Of a stretch of 50,896 nt of DNA, positions 39,082 through 48,050 are shown in pieces. Source of the stretch: Paenibacillus piri (GTDB lineage Bacteria; Bacillota; Bacilli; Paenibacillales; NBRC-103111); NCBI RefSeq assembly GCF_004354045.1, contig NZ_SMRT01000032.1, positions 1-50,896 of the forward strand, given 5' to 3'. The notes under the pieces are model-generated. The model saw only the letters and a list, made by a program, of their open reading frames with translations, did no database searches and was not told the origin of the DNA. Position numbers and translations under genes: made by a program. Position 1 is the stretch's first letter, and every line of letters starts with the position of its first letter.

Positions 39082-41262
39082 TTACACTTTTTGTTGCAGA
39101 GCTATGGTTATATCCCGGTCTACCTCAGCCTGAAGCGCCGTTACATCCACGATGTCATATCCCTGGCGAGTTAAATATTGCGGTATATATTGACTCGCGG
39201 TTTGAGCCGCATAAATTCCCCAATGTTGGGATGCCGCTTGCAAATGCTTGACCGCCTGCATCTGATGGGACAACTCACCCGTTTTTTGATACAGACATAG
39301 CTGCACTGCGCCCAATATTTTGGAAGCGTAATATCTTCCCAGGTAGGACATGGCCCTCAGATCTCCTATTGTAAGCCGCAGTTCCTTATCCGTCGCAGTA
39401 TATATCTCCTCTATGAGCCCTAAAGTACGATCTGCGTAATTGTTCAGATCTTGTGCGACTCTGGACGGAGATTTACCCGAAATGAAGCTGCTTTCGATTA
39501 TCTTCTCGCAATAATCCGGAATACTCACAAGTCCGCTTTCAGGCATTGGGGCATCGTCGATAAAATGCTGTACCGTATGAAAACCTTTGGCTATTCCCGG
39601 ATGACTGTAGCAGGCTTCGGGATACCATTGGAAATCGAGATGATTCTCCTCCCAATGAAACGTGGTCACCAGCGGTAAAATTTTCGATGCCGTCGCCCAG
39701 GCTTCAAAGAGTGTGCGGCTAGGAGTCTCGGGGAAACGGAAGCCCAGCTGCTTCTCAAAATGCGTATCCGGAACGGTCGGGTCATATGATAACCGGCCCC
39801 ACAGCATAAAACCGTACCATCGCTTCTTGATGATAGTTTGGCGTGGCGAATCGGGTTCGGTACTGATAAATTCCCGTCCCCATACAATTCCATCCGGTCC
39901 CATATAGAAGCCGGCCAGTTTCTCATTGGATGGCATGTTTAAAATATACTGGCGGACAAATTCGGGATCGCCCCATCGAAAATAGTAATAGTCATCGTCC
40001 CGAACGGTGAGCCACGTTTTCTTTCCTGCCGGCAGTTCGTTCAAAAAACCTCCCTGCAGCTCCTTGTAACCGTTCGTCTGGTAAATAAAGGGGGGATGGA
40101 CTGAGGAATACATATGCGCGAGTGAATATTTGTAGCTGAAATCAAACGTGTCGGTGTAATTCGAAAATGCCTTATCGATTGTAGATAAAGCAGATTGATG
40201 CGCTCGGTGGATGAACCTGATTTTACGCTCCGGATCTTTTCGTTTAACATCCATGACCCCTTCCCCATAGGTCCGCCACAACCATTCCTCATTGAGCTGT
40301 GGCTGATTATGCAGCATGTTTTCACCGGCGGTGACACCGATACCGGAGAGAAGAGGGTAAGTTTCGAGCAAACAGCGGACACTCGCCCGGAAATAGTCGA
40401 TGGTTATTTCGTTATTCTGGTCACAAGTAATGCCGTAACGGTTACCCTCGGTACCGTATGTGAAAATATTCCACGTTATTATATACACATCGATCCCGCG
40501 TTTTTTTGCATGCAGCATTACCTCGCGCCAAAAAGATACTTTCTCGGTAATTGTCATCTCCCGAACCGTTTCCAAGCTGGCAAGTGTCGACGCTGTCGAC
40601 ATCTCGGTTCCTCCTAGTCTTGCCCGGATTGGGATGGTCGTTTTCTTCACGTCATTCAGGGCAATCTCCGGATACTCGGGAACCTGAACCATGGATGGGA
40701 ACGGATGCAGATTCCATAGTGACAGGGCATTATACCGGTACAACGCCATGTCGTCCAGAAACTCTCGCCAAAAGTCCAGACTCCACATTTCCTCGATGTT
40801 ATGTTGTGCGGCATCCCCGTTATCGGAATAGCTCGGTGTACGCGCGTCCAGGGGAATGTTGAATTTAATGCCTCGATTCGGTATATGCGGATTGCAAATC
40901 TTGTTGCCGATATCCTCGATATTCCGTCCTGTATTAACGGCATCCGCAACCTCCAGCCCTCCATACATCGCCCCCACCGGGTCGGCGCCTGTAACCCAAC
41001 ATAGCGTATAACCGTTTCCTCGCTCCATTCTTATTGCGAAACCTTGCGGCGAAAGAGACGGTCCGGAAGAAATGCCTGATTCAGCTCGCACTTCTACGGT
41101 TGAAGCAAGTACGATTCGAATCGGTTCGCTCAGTTCGGTTATTGCATCAAGGGGAGCATATGCAGCTATAATATTCCTGCTTGCCAGAGCCTCCTGCAGT
41201 TTTCCGGCAGCGAAGGCTATTGTTGAAATCGTCTCGTCGAATACAATGACAGCTTGATTCAT
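39082..41262 (-). CDS. GH67/GH115-like glycoside hydrolase family protein (726 aa)
   Basis: The first ~120 residues resemble the N-terminal beta/alpha domain of alpha-glucuronidase and hexosaminidase families (GFAIRMERGNGYTLCWVTGA, then GAMYGGLEVADAV). The middle ~400 form a probable TIM barrel with RGIKFNIPLDARTPSY at its start, FWREFLDDMALYRYNALSLW, GIGVTAGENM and WGREF. The C-terminal ~150 are helical. No signal peptide. The closest fit I know is the GH67/GH115 alpha-glucuronidase-like group, but catalytic residues could not be assigned, so the substrate is open. AGGAGG lies eight bases before the ATG. It follows a truncated regulator gene by 62 bases. Confidence 0.65.
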   Translation of the reverse strand: MNQAVIVFDETISTIAFAAGKLQEALASRNIIAAYAPLDAITELSEPIRIVLASTVEVRAESGISSGPSLSPQGFAIRMERGNGYTLCWVTGADPVGAMYGGLEVADAVNTGRNIEDIGNKICNPHIPNRGIKFNIPLDARTPSYSDNGDAAQHNIEEMWSLDFWREFLDDMALYRYNALSLWNLHPFPSMVQVPEYPEIALNDVKKTTIPIRARLGGTEMSTASTLASLETVREMTITEKVSFWREVMLHAKKRGIDVYIITWNIFTYGTEGNRYGITCDQNNEITIDYFRASVRCLLETYPLLSGIGVTAGENMLHNQPQLNEEWLWRTYGEGVMDVKRKDPERKIRFIHRAHQSALSTIDKAFSNYTDTFDFSYKYSLAHMYSSVHPPFIYQTNGYKELQGGFLNELPAGKKTWLTVRDDDYYYFRWGDPEFVRQYILNMPSNEKLAGFYMGPDGIVWGREFISTEPDSPRQTIIKKRWYGFMLWGRLSYDPTVPDTHFEKQLGFRFPETPSRTLFEAWATASKILPLVTTFHWEENHLDFQWYPEACYSHPGIAKGFHTVQHFIDDAPMPESGLVSIPDYCEKIIESSFISGKSPSRVAQDLNNYADRTLGLIEEIYTATDKELRLTIGDLRAMSYLGRYYASKILGAVQLCLYQKTGELSHQMQAVKHLQAASQHWGIYAAQTASQYIPQYLTRQGYDIVDVTALQAEVDRDITIALQQKV

Positions 41263-41324
41263 TTTTTCATCCTCCTGTAATTTTAATACGCCCCCCGGTA
41301 TAGCATGTCGGATCAGACCCTCGT

Positions 41325-41837
41325 CTAGCTTATAACCGGTTGTGCATCCTGATTTGTAAATTCCTTATACGGCCTCACACTTGTCCATTTATTAATATAA
41401 GAAGATTCGTTTATTTGCGAAATGAACGGATAATCGGCAAAATTGGAGAAGGTAGTTATGTTGCCATTGTACACGATTTTATCTCTAAACCTCACCAGAT
41501 AGATCGAATCGATAGCCGGAAATTCATGCTTTATTTCCTGCAGCCGATTGAAAACCTGGTAATTTAAATAAATATTTCGATAATTGCTTTCATCAAAAAA
41601 TTCATTTATCAATTTGTTGTAAAGAATCTCGTTAATGATCATATAATCAATACTTTTTAAAGAAAGATCGATAGATTTCATGATTTGCCTTGCATAGATT
41701 TCATTTGCTTTGGCCGCATCCTGTTTCTTCTGGACAATAAGGTTTTGGAAGAAAACCAGAAAAACAACACCGAACAGGATAAGAAAAACGGGAATATAAG
41801 ACAGCAGCATGCGAAAAAACCAAGTGTTTTTTATCAT
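41325..41837 (-). pseudogene. truncated membrane-bound AraC-type regulator, N-terminal fragment (about 170 aa)
   Basis: From ATG 41837 the protein starts MIKNTWFFRMLLSYIPVFLI with one membrane helix and continues with the extracellular coiled and Cache-like segment found at the front of ~750-residue membrane-tethered AraC regulators (LSLKSIDYMIINEILYNKLI, YLVRFRDKIVYNGN). It stops at TAA at 41325. The rest (second helix, linker and DNA-binding domain, normally about 550 residues) is missing, and the next gene starts 62 bases on. This looks like a deletion remnant; without DNA-binding or kinase domains it cannot regulate. A sensor kinase origin is also possible. Confidence 0.7.
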
Positions 41838-41933
41838 TCTCGCCTCTACATCCTTCAGTTTTAGATATGAGCATATCTCCTTCAATGAAGACGCTTGCAA
41901 GGAGCGGTTCAACGTAAACCGGGTTATACACAA

Positions 41934-41947
41934 CGTGTGCGCACACG
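41934..41947. promoter_or_regulatory. perfect 14-bp palindrome upstream of the truncated regulator
   Basis: CGTGTGCGCACACG is fully self-complementary, in an AT-rich context between the GH95 terminator and the regulator fragment. It is about 97 bases before the ATG at 41837 and may be an operator left over from the intact gene. Confidence 0.5.
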
Positions 41948-42052
41948 GTTTAAATATAACATCTCAATTTTTTACATGTCAACACGATTCCTGCTTTTTA
42001 CATCCCCGATATTCTCAGGCGGCATTCAAGGAGCTTTGCGGCCGAACAAAAT

Positions 42053-42080
42053 GTGTCACTTCCACCAAAGGAAGTGACAC
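42053..42080 (-). terminator. intrinsic terminator of the amidohydrolase/Rieske/GH95 operon
   Basis: GTGTCACTTCC and GGAAGTGACAC form a perfect 11-bp stem around six bases; on the minus strand it is followed by ATTTTGTTC. It lies 18 bases after the GH95 stop. Confidence 0.8.
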
Positions 42081-42098
42081 ATTAAACATTCGGATGAA

Positions 42099-44378
42099 TC
42101 ATCCAGAGATGATATAATGACCATTAGGCTCGGTCGAGAACGAGACGGTAACGGCATCCGGCCGTTCGATTGCGACAGGTTGTCCGCAGCTTGTTTTGAC
42201 AGACATTGTTTGACCCGATCGCACCCTGCACGTGCGGCCAAGCGTGGAACGTATAGTTGCCGAGCAGAGCCGTCCGTCCTCCCAGGTTATTCCGACTTCG
42301 AAGCCCCCTCTCGCCCGTAAGCCGCGAACCGTCCCCGCCGCCCAATCCGCCGGAAGCGCCGGCAGTAGATGCAATTCCCCGTCGTGGCTTTGTAACAACA
42401 TTTCCGCAATGCCTGCGGTCCCCCCAAAGTTGCCATCAATTTGAAAGGGGGGATGATTGTCAAACAAATTCGGCAACGTCGAGGAACGAAGCAGAGCAAG
42501 GACATTGTCGTACGCTTTCTCTCCTTCTTCAAGGCGTGCCCACATATTGATGATCCATGCCCGGCTCCATCCGGTATGCCCGCCGCCATTGGCCAAACGA
42601 CGCTCCAACGTTACCTTTGCCGCCTCTGCCCAGTGTGGCGTTCGCTTCACCGTAATCTGATTTCCCGGATGCAAGGCGAACAGATGGGAGATATGCCGGT
42701 GTCCGGGCTCTTTCTCCTCATAATCTTTCAACCATTCCTGGATTTGGCCGAATTGACCCACCTTAATCTGCGGCAGACGAGCATGAACCGACCGCAACCG
42801 GGAAAGGAAATTTTCATCCATCCCTAAACTCTCTCCGGCCTCCAAAACGGCGCGGAACAGAGCGTGAAGGATTTGATTATCCATCGATGCGCCATAGCAT
42901 AATTGACCTGTCTCTCCGTTAGGCAAGACATACGTATTCTCAGGCGATACCGATGGGCACGTAACGAGGTATCCGTCCGGTCCCTCTACCAAAAAATCCA
43001 GGAAAAATTCAACGGCTTCTTTCATGGCGCCGTAGCTTCGCTCCAGATGGGCCCGGTCGCCGCTAAACAAATAATGCTCCCATAGATGAAGACAGAGCCA
43101 GGCCGCTCCCAGCGGCCAATACGTTGCCGGCAAATAAATGTCCTGCGGTGCCGTATCCGCCCATATGTCCGTATTGTGATGCGCGACGAACCCGCGGCAG
43201 CCATACATCTTTTGGGCCGTAACCCGACCTGGCTCGCGCATGCGCTCGATCAGCTCGAAGAGCGGCTGGTGGCATTCCTGCAGGTTGCATGTTTCGGCAT
43301 GCCAATAGTTCATTTGCGTGTTAATGTTGATCGTATATTTGCTGTCCCAGGGCGGCCGCATCTGTTCATTCCAAATCCCCTGCAGGTTAGCGGGGAGCGA
43401 TCCGGGGCGGCTGCACGCAATCAATAAATACCGGCCATATTGAAAATAAAGTGCGACAAGACCCTGATCCTTCTCTCCCTCTCTAACTCTTCGCAGCCGC
43501 TCATCCGTAGGAAGCTGTCGATAGCCGTCGTCTTGAAGCTCGAAGTGGACTCGTGTGAACAGGGAAGCGTAGTCCTGCACATGACGTTTATAAATCGTTT
43601 CAAACATGCGGGCGGCAGCGGACTGAATAGTACGGAAGCAGGCTGCTTCCGGATCCGATCGACGAAACGTCGTTTCGGCGGCAAGCAGCAGCATCACGCT
43701 GTCCGCTTGTTCCACCTGCAGATGTTCGCCAATCGTACGTACCGTTCCCCCCTGCGGAATGGCTGTCAGCCGGGTGCAGAAGTCAGACCCTCCCTGTCCG
43801 CCGCAATTCCCTTTCGCAACAATGGAATTCCCTTCAACTCCGAACGCTTCATCCAAATACCGGTGTCCGCCCCTTGTCAGCCTCGCAATGAAGGAGACAC
43901 TGCCGGGCCTATCGGCCGTGAGCCTGATCACAATCGCCTGATCGGGAAAGCTCGAGAAATACTCCCTTGTATAGACGATGCCGTCCGCTTCATAAGTTAC
44001 GGTCACAACCGCCTTCTCCAGATCAAGCTCACGCCGGTAGCTGCGCGTTTTTCGATGATCGAATTGCAGGAACAAATCGCCAAGCGGCATGTAGTGGCGC
44101 TGGCTTTCCGGCGTGCCGGATAAAGCCATGGCTGCCAGCTTATGGGCTTCCTTCAGCGTCCCTTCCATCAGAAGGCGGCGGATATCCGGCAAAAACTTGG
44201 CGGCATCCGGATTATTCCTGTCTCTCGGTCCGCCATACCATACCGAATCCTCATTCAATTGAATGCGGTCCGTACCAGTAAGTCCGAAGATCATGGCGCC
44301 CAAACGGCCATTTCCAATCGGCAGCGCTTCGTTCCATTCTTCCGGCTGTTTGTTGTACCATAACTTGGAGTTCCCCAC
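42099..44378 (-). CDS. GH95 alpha-L-fucosidase-type glycosidase (759 aa)
   Basis: The N-terminal beta-domain signature (LWYNKQPEEWNEALPIGNGR, then LNEDSVWYGGPRDRNNPDA) and the (alpha/alpha)6 barrel motifs are those of GH95. They include NTQMNYWHAETCN (the Asn pair that activates water in inverting GH95 enzymes), SPEN (probable acid Glu), MDNQIL and QIDGNFGGTAG. GH95 members cleave alpha-1,2-fucose; some act on alpha-L-galactose instead. No signal peptide, so cytoplasmic. GTG 44378 has GGGGGA upstream and starts directly at the conserved domain; an ATG at 44429 has no ribosome site. It is the last gene of the operon, after the Rieske gene. Confidence 0.93.
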   Translation of the reverse strand: MGNSKLWYNKQPEEWNEALPIGNGRLGAMIFGLTGTDRIQLNEDSVWYGGPRDRNNPDAAKFLPDIRRLLMEGTLKEAHKLAAMALSGTPESQRHYMPLGDLFLQFDHRKTRSYRRELDLEKAVVTVTYEADGIVYTREYFSSFPDQAIVIRLTADRPGSVSFIARLTRGGHRYLDEAFGVEGNSIVAKGNCGGQGGSDFCTRLTAIPQGGTVRTIGEHLQVEQADSVMLLLAAETTFRRSDPEAACFRTIQSAAARMFETIYKRHVQDYASLFTRVHFELQDDGYRQLPTDERLRRVREGEKDQGLVALYFQYGRYLLIACSRPGSLPANLQGIWNEQMRPPWDSKYTININTQMNYWHAETCNLQECHQPLFELIERMREPGRVTAQKMYGCRGFVAHHNTDIWADTAPQDIYLPATYWPLGAAWLCLHLWEHYLFSGDRAHLERSYGAMKEAVEFFLDFLVEGPDGYLVTCPSVSPENTYVLPNGETGQLCYGASMDNQILHALFRAVLEAGESLGMDENFLSRLRSVHARLPQIKVGQFGQIQEWLKDYEEKEPGHRHISHLFALHPGNQITVKRTPHWAEAAKVTLERRLANGGGHTGWSRAWIINMWARLEEGEKAYDNVLALLRSSTLPNLFDNHPPFQIDGNFGGTAGIAEMLLQSHDGELHLLPALPADWAAGTVRGLRARGGFEVGITWEDGRLCSATIRSTLGRTCRVRSGQTMSVKTSCGQPVAIERPDAVTVSFSTEPNGHYIISG

Positions 44379-44459
44379 AATGTTTCCCCCAATCCATGAC
44401 AAATTCAATCGGAGCCTGTTGTCTGACATAGGGACATTATAACCGATATACGGACCTAA

Positions 44460-44867
44460 TTAAACGGTGACGACGATCCATCCTGATTCGATATCGATCG
44501 GATAGGTTTCAACACTGTCGATCTCGCCTTCAGACTCATTCATGATTTCCACATCGTACGTTTTGACCAGGCATTTGAACGGGTCAAAAACCGATTTGCC
44601 GTTGGTAATGTCAAATTCCCAGCCGTGCCAAGGACACCGCACAATCTCCCCGTCTCTGCCATATCGGTACTCTCCCGGTTCCGACGGTAGCATGATGCCT
44701 TGAATCTCACCCACACACAGCTCCGCTCCCTGGTGAGGACAACTGTTTTTTAAAGCGTAGAATTGGCCCTTCACATTAAAGACTCCAATAGAACGACCCT
44801 CGAGGACGACGAGTTTCCGGTCTCCGGGCCGCAGTTCCTGAACAGGACAGATGGCGTGTTTACTCAT
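44460..44867 (-). CDS. Rieske [2Fe-2S] protein (135 aa)
   Basis: The cluster ligands are C43 and H45 (SCPHQGAEL) and C78 and H81 (RCPWHGWEFD). The gap between the two motifs is 32 residues, about twice that of classic Rieske ferredoxins, with an insertion MLPSEPGEYRYGRDGE. It has no signal peptide or membrane anchor, so it is a soluble electron carrier or redox subunit. No oxygenase partner is encoded here. It starts five bases after the stop of an amidohydrolase gene; AAGGAG overlaps that gene's end. The redox partner and reaction are unknown. Confidence 0.9.
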   Translation of the reverse strand: MSKHAICPVQELRPGDRKLVVLEGRSIGVFNVKGQFYALKNSCPHQGAELCVGEIQGIMLPSEPGEYRYGRDGEIVRCPWHGWEFDITNGKSVFDPFKCLVKTYDVEIMNESEGEIDSVETYPIDIESGWIVVTV

Positions 44868-44872
44868 GATTT

Positions 44873-45970
44873 TCAATGCTCCTTTGACTGAGATTCTCCC
44901 AAACGATACAACTGTCTCGCGTTATCGGACAAAATTTTTTGTCGTGAATCCGAGGGAAGAAATGAAAAACTATCCGGCGAAGCATAATGCTCGTCAGGGT
45001 AATCGCTCGAATACATGAGCAAATTTTCATAATCGAACATGGATAGGACGTCCATCAGATCTTCGTCTTTCAGGGGACGCTCCAACGGGCTGGCTGTAAA
45101 GCGAACGTGCTCGCGCAAATAATCGCTAGGCCGTTTTTTAACCCAAGGGATTTCCGAACGCAGGCCCTTATATTCTTGATCCAGTCTCCACATTAACGCC
45201 GGAAGCCAAGCGACTCCGCCTTCCGCAATGACAATCCGCAGATTCGGGTAACGCTCGAATACCCCCTCCGTCAGGATACTGAGAAGATGAACCTGCATGG
45301 CAAACGACAGACCCGCGTAGTACTCAAGGAAATGAGAAGGATACCCCTGGGAGGCCAAAATATTGATTCCCATTCCGTCGGTGCCCGGGTGAATGACAAG
45401 CGGAAGCTCGTGGCGAACGCAGGCATCGTAGATGGGGTAATACTGCCGCTGACCCAAAGGCGCTCTCGCGCCCGAGTCGATTAATACCTGCACGAAGTGC
45501 GCATGACCAGCCCATCGGTCAATCTCCTTGGCTGCCGATGCCGGATCCTGATGGGCGATAGTGATGGAGCCCTTAAAGCGGCCGTCTGGATTATACTCCC
45601 CCAGCCAGCTGTCGGAAAGCCATTCATTATACGCAGTCGCCACGGCGGAGGCGTAATCCGGGTCGTGGTGCATACACACGTGAGAGCGTGGCAACAAAAT
45701 TGCTGTATCAATCCCTTGAACGTCGAACAATTGCTCGCGCAAGAATTCCGGTTCCGAACCAGGCTTTCCTCCTCCCGAGGGAACTGTCCGCTGCGGCGAT
45801 ATCGGATTTTTGTAAAAATTGTTTGTCCATATACTGAAACGATGTTTCCACGGTTGCGACAAATACGCTTTGATTTCTTCCGGGTTGCGCGGGACGACAT
45901 GCACATCGCAATCTACGACTCCAGTCCGTGCGGCGCAATCTCCCCGGTCTAACTCGGCAACAGTTTTCAT
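44873..45970 (-). CDS. amidohydrolase-2 family metal-dependent hydrolase/decarboxylase, paralogue B (365 aa)
   Basis: TIM-barrel protein of the amidohydrolase_2 (ACMSD-like) superfamily. Probable metal ligands are D22 and H24 (VVDCDVHV), the His of VIHPGTDGMGIN, and Asp of MYSSDYPDEH. The family includes decarboxylases and hydrolases of aromatic and lactone substrates; the substrate here is not known. It is clearly paralogous to the gene just upstream over its whole length (RWAGHAHFVQVL / RWAGHPHFVQVL; EGGVAWLPALMWRLD / EGGVSWMPALLWRLD). The ATG at 45970 has GGAGG eight to nine bases before it; the longer frame to 46051 overlaps the upstream gene and is rejected. Confidence 0.9.
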   Translation of the reverse strand: MKTVAELDRGDCAARTGVVDCDVHVVPRNPEEIKAYLSQPWKHRFSIWTNNFYKNPISPQRTVPSGGGKPGSEPEFLREQLFDVQGIDTAILLPRSHVCMHHDPDYASAVATAYNEWLSDSWLGEYNPDGRFKGSITIAHQDPASAAKEIDRWAGHAHFVQVLIDSGARAPLGQRQYYPIYDACVRHELPLVIHPGTDGMGINILASQGYPSHFLEYYAGLSFAMQVHLLSILTEGVFERYPNLRIVIAEGGVAWLPALMWRLDQEYKGLRSEIPWVKKRPSDYLREHVRFTASPLERPLKDEDLMDVLSMFDYENLLMYSSDYPDEHYASPDSFSFLPSDSRQKILSDNARQLYRLGESQSKEH

Positions 45971-46025
45971 AATTATCAGCCTCCAGTTGATGTTGATGAT
46001 GCAATGCTTCCTTTCTAGCGAATGG

Positions 46026-47108
46026 TTATAGGCCGTACAATTCCTTGGCATTTTCGAAATAAATACGCCGGCGCATTGATTCCGGTATTCTGGGGAATGC
46101 GTACCGCGGGTTATCGAAATCCCAATGCGGATAATCGCTGGAAAACATCAGGATGTTTTCTGCATCCATCAATTCGAGCATGCGTACCAGGTGCTTATCC
46201 TGATCCGGGCGTTCCAGCGGCTGCGAGGTAATGCGCACATGATCGCGAATATATTCGCTAGGTTTACGTTTCAGCCACGGCACCTCGGAACGATACCGTT
46301 CATACAGAGTATCCAACCGCCATAACAATGCCGGCATCCAGGAAACTCCCCCTTCGACAAGGACGACCTTTAGTCGCGGAAATCGCTCGAAGACACCTTC
46401 AATCAGCATACTTACCAGATGTGTCTGATAGCCGATGCAGTGGGCTGTGCTCCATTCGATGTAGTGTGTGGGGAAGCCGCTGGAAGCTTGAAGATTGATT
46501 CCCATTCCGTCTGTACCGACGTGGGTGGAGAACGGAAGATTATGCTTTTGGCATGCTTCGAATATTGGGTCGTATATCGGATTCCCGTACGGGGCCCGCG
46601 ATCCGGAATCAGACAAAACTTGGACAAAATGGGGATGTCCAGCCCATCGTTCGATTTCCCGGGCGGCGGCGACTGGGTTTTGATGCGCAATTTGTATGGA
46701 GCCCTTAAAGACACCGTCCGCATTATATTTGCCAAGCCAGGTTTCGTCCAACCAATTGTTAAAAGCACTCGCCTTGACAGTCGCGAACTCCGCGTAGGGC
46801 AACGGATTACAAAATGCTCTGTGGAGCAATATCGCATGTGTAATTCCATATTCGTCGATCAACTGCTTCCGCAAAAAATCGGGATCCGACGCAACCGGCA
46901 GACCGTTGGGAGGTTTGGCGTCCGTCCGGTTCACATAGGTTGGGTGTGCGAACAAATCGCGGCCGCCCACAAGAGGCCTCCAATGCCATTTCGGATCCAG
47001 ATGTGTACGAATCTCATCCAGGCTTTGGGGGCTGACATGCACATCGCAATCGATAATGCCGTATTTGTTTTTCTTCGGCTTGCGCTCTTCCTTGGTTTGC
47101 TGCAACAT
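46026..47108 (-). CDS. amidohydrolase-2 family metal-dependent hydrolase/decarboxylase, paralogue A (360 aa)
   Basis: Same superfamily and probable ligands: D22 and H24 (IIDCDVHVS), H142 (IQIAHQNP), H196 (THVGTDGMGIN), E252 and D325 (MFSSDYPHWD). It lacks a signal peptide. It follows the LplC-type permease gene by 32 bases and precedes its paralogue by 55. Two diverged paralogues side by side suggest either a heteromeric enzyme or two successive steps. A phenolic or acyl-sugar substrate would suit the neighbouring Rieske protein and glycosidase, but this is inference. Confidence 0.9.
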   Translation of the reverse strand: MLQQTKEERKPKKNKYGIIDCDVHVSPQSLDEIRTHLDPKWHWRPLVGGRDLFAHPTYVNRTDAKPPNGLPVASDPDFLRKQLIDEYGITHAILLHRAFCNPLPYAEFATVKASAFNNWLDETWLGKYNADGVFKGSIQIAHQNPVAAAREIERWAGHPHFVQVLSDSGSRAPYGNPIYDPIFEACQKHNLPFSTHVGTDGMGINLQASSGFPTHYIEWSTAHCIGYQTHLVSMLIEGVFERFPRLKVVLVEGGVSWMPALLWRLDTLYERYRSEVPWLKRKPSEYIRDHVRITSQPLERPDQDKHLVRMLELMDAENILMFSSDYPHWDFDNPRYAFPRIPESMRRRIYFENAKELYGL

Positions 47109-47140
47109 TCGAATTCTCCTCTCGGCGATCGTAATTCGGG

Positions 47141-48022
47141 TCAGCCTTTAACTGAACCCAGAAGCACACCTTTTGCAAAATATTTTTGTAAAAACGGATA
47201 AACGACCAATATCGGCAACATCGCCACCACCACTGCAGACAATCGGATCGTTTCCAGTGGCAGAATAAAATCGTTGTCTGAACGAGTACCTTCAATGCTT
47301 GTTGAACTGGCATCCACAATAAGAGTTTTCACCAGCAGTTGAAGCGTCCATTTCTTAGCGTCAGACAAATAGATCAAGGCGTTGAAATAAGTGTTCCAAT
47401 GAGCTACCGCAAAGAAAAGCGTGAAAGCCGCGAGCGCTGGCTTAGACAGCGGCAGAATGATACGAAAGAATACCCCCAAATCGTTACAGCCGTCAATCTT
47501 ACCCGAATCCTCCAGCTCCAAGGGAAGCGATTCGAGGAAGCTTTTCACCACGATCAGGTTGAAAGAGCTAATCATCGCCGACCATATAAGTGCCCAATAG
47601 GAATTAAGCAGCCCTAAACTTTTGATCAGCAGAAAGTTCGGCACGATACCCGCATTGAATACCAGGGTTAGAATTACGACACCGATAATCCAATTTCGAT
47701 GCGGCAAATTTTTCTTGGTTAAGCCGTAAGCCATTGTAAAGGTAAAGATGATATTGAGGATTGTGCCTATTATCGTAATGTAGACGGTACTATAAAGCGC
47801 ATTCTTGAAATTGATAGAACTGACAATGTATTTATAACCGGCGAGCGAAAACTTCTGCGGAATCAAATAAAAAGAGAATGGTTTGTACACTTCCGGATCG
47901 GTTAAAGAAACGCTTGCGACATAAAGAAACGGCAACAGGCACATCAGTGATATAAGCAAAATCAATCCGTAAATGATAGCATCAAACAACGTCATCCTTC
48001 GACTGGCCCTAACCGCCTTCAT
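47141..48022 (-). CDS. ABC transporter permease, LplC/YtcP type (293 aa)
   Basis: CUT1 permease of the Lpl/Ytc branch, which differs from the MalG-type proteins of the other two loci. Features are ASRRMTLFDAIIYGLILLIS at the start, an EAA loop (LEDSGKIDGCNDLGVFFRI) and the end AKGVLLGSVKG. Partner of the LplB-type permease 28 bases upstream. In characterised cases this branch imports pectin-derived and other complex oligosaccharides. Confidence 0.92.
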   Translation of the reverse strand: MKAVRASRRMTLFDAIIYGLILLISLMCLLPFLYVASVSLTDPEVYKPFSFYLIPQKFSLAGYKYIVSSINFKNALYSTVYITIIGTILNIIFTFTMAYGLTKKNLPHRNWIIGVVILTLVFNAGIVPNFLLIKSLGLLNSYWALIWSAMISSFNLIVVKSFLESLPLELEDSGKIDGCNDLGVFFRIILPLSKPALAAFTLFFAVAHWNTYFNALIYLSDAKKWTLQLLVKTLIVDASSTSIEGTRSDNDFILPLETIRLSAVVVAMLPILVVYPFLQKYFAKGVLLGSVKG

Positions 48023-48050
48023 TACTCTTGCCTCCTATCCTGCGCCACAA

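Noticed and set aside
38888..39133. 81-codon plus-strand open frame
   Set aside because: Runs into the 3' end of the 726-aa gene on the other strand, has no ribosome site, and its translation lacks any domain signature.
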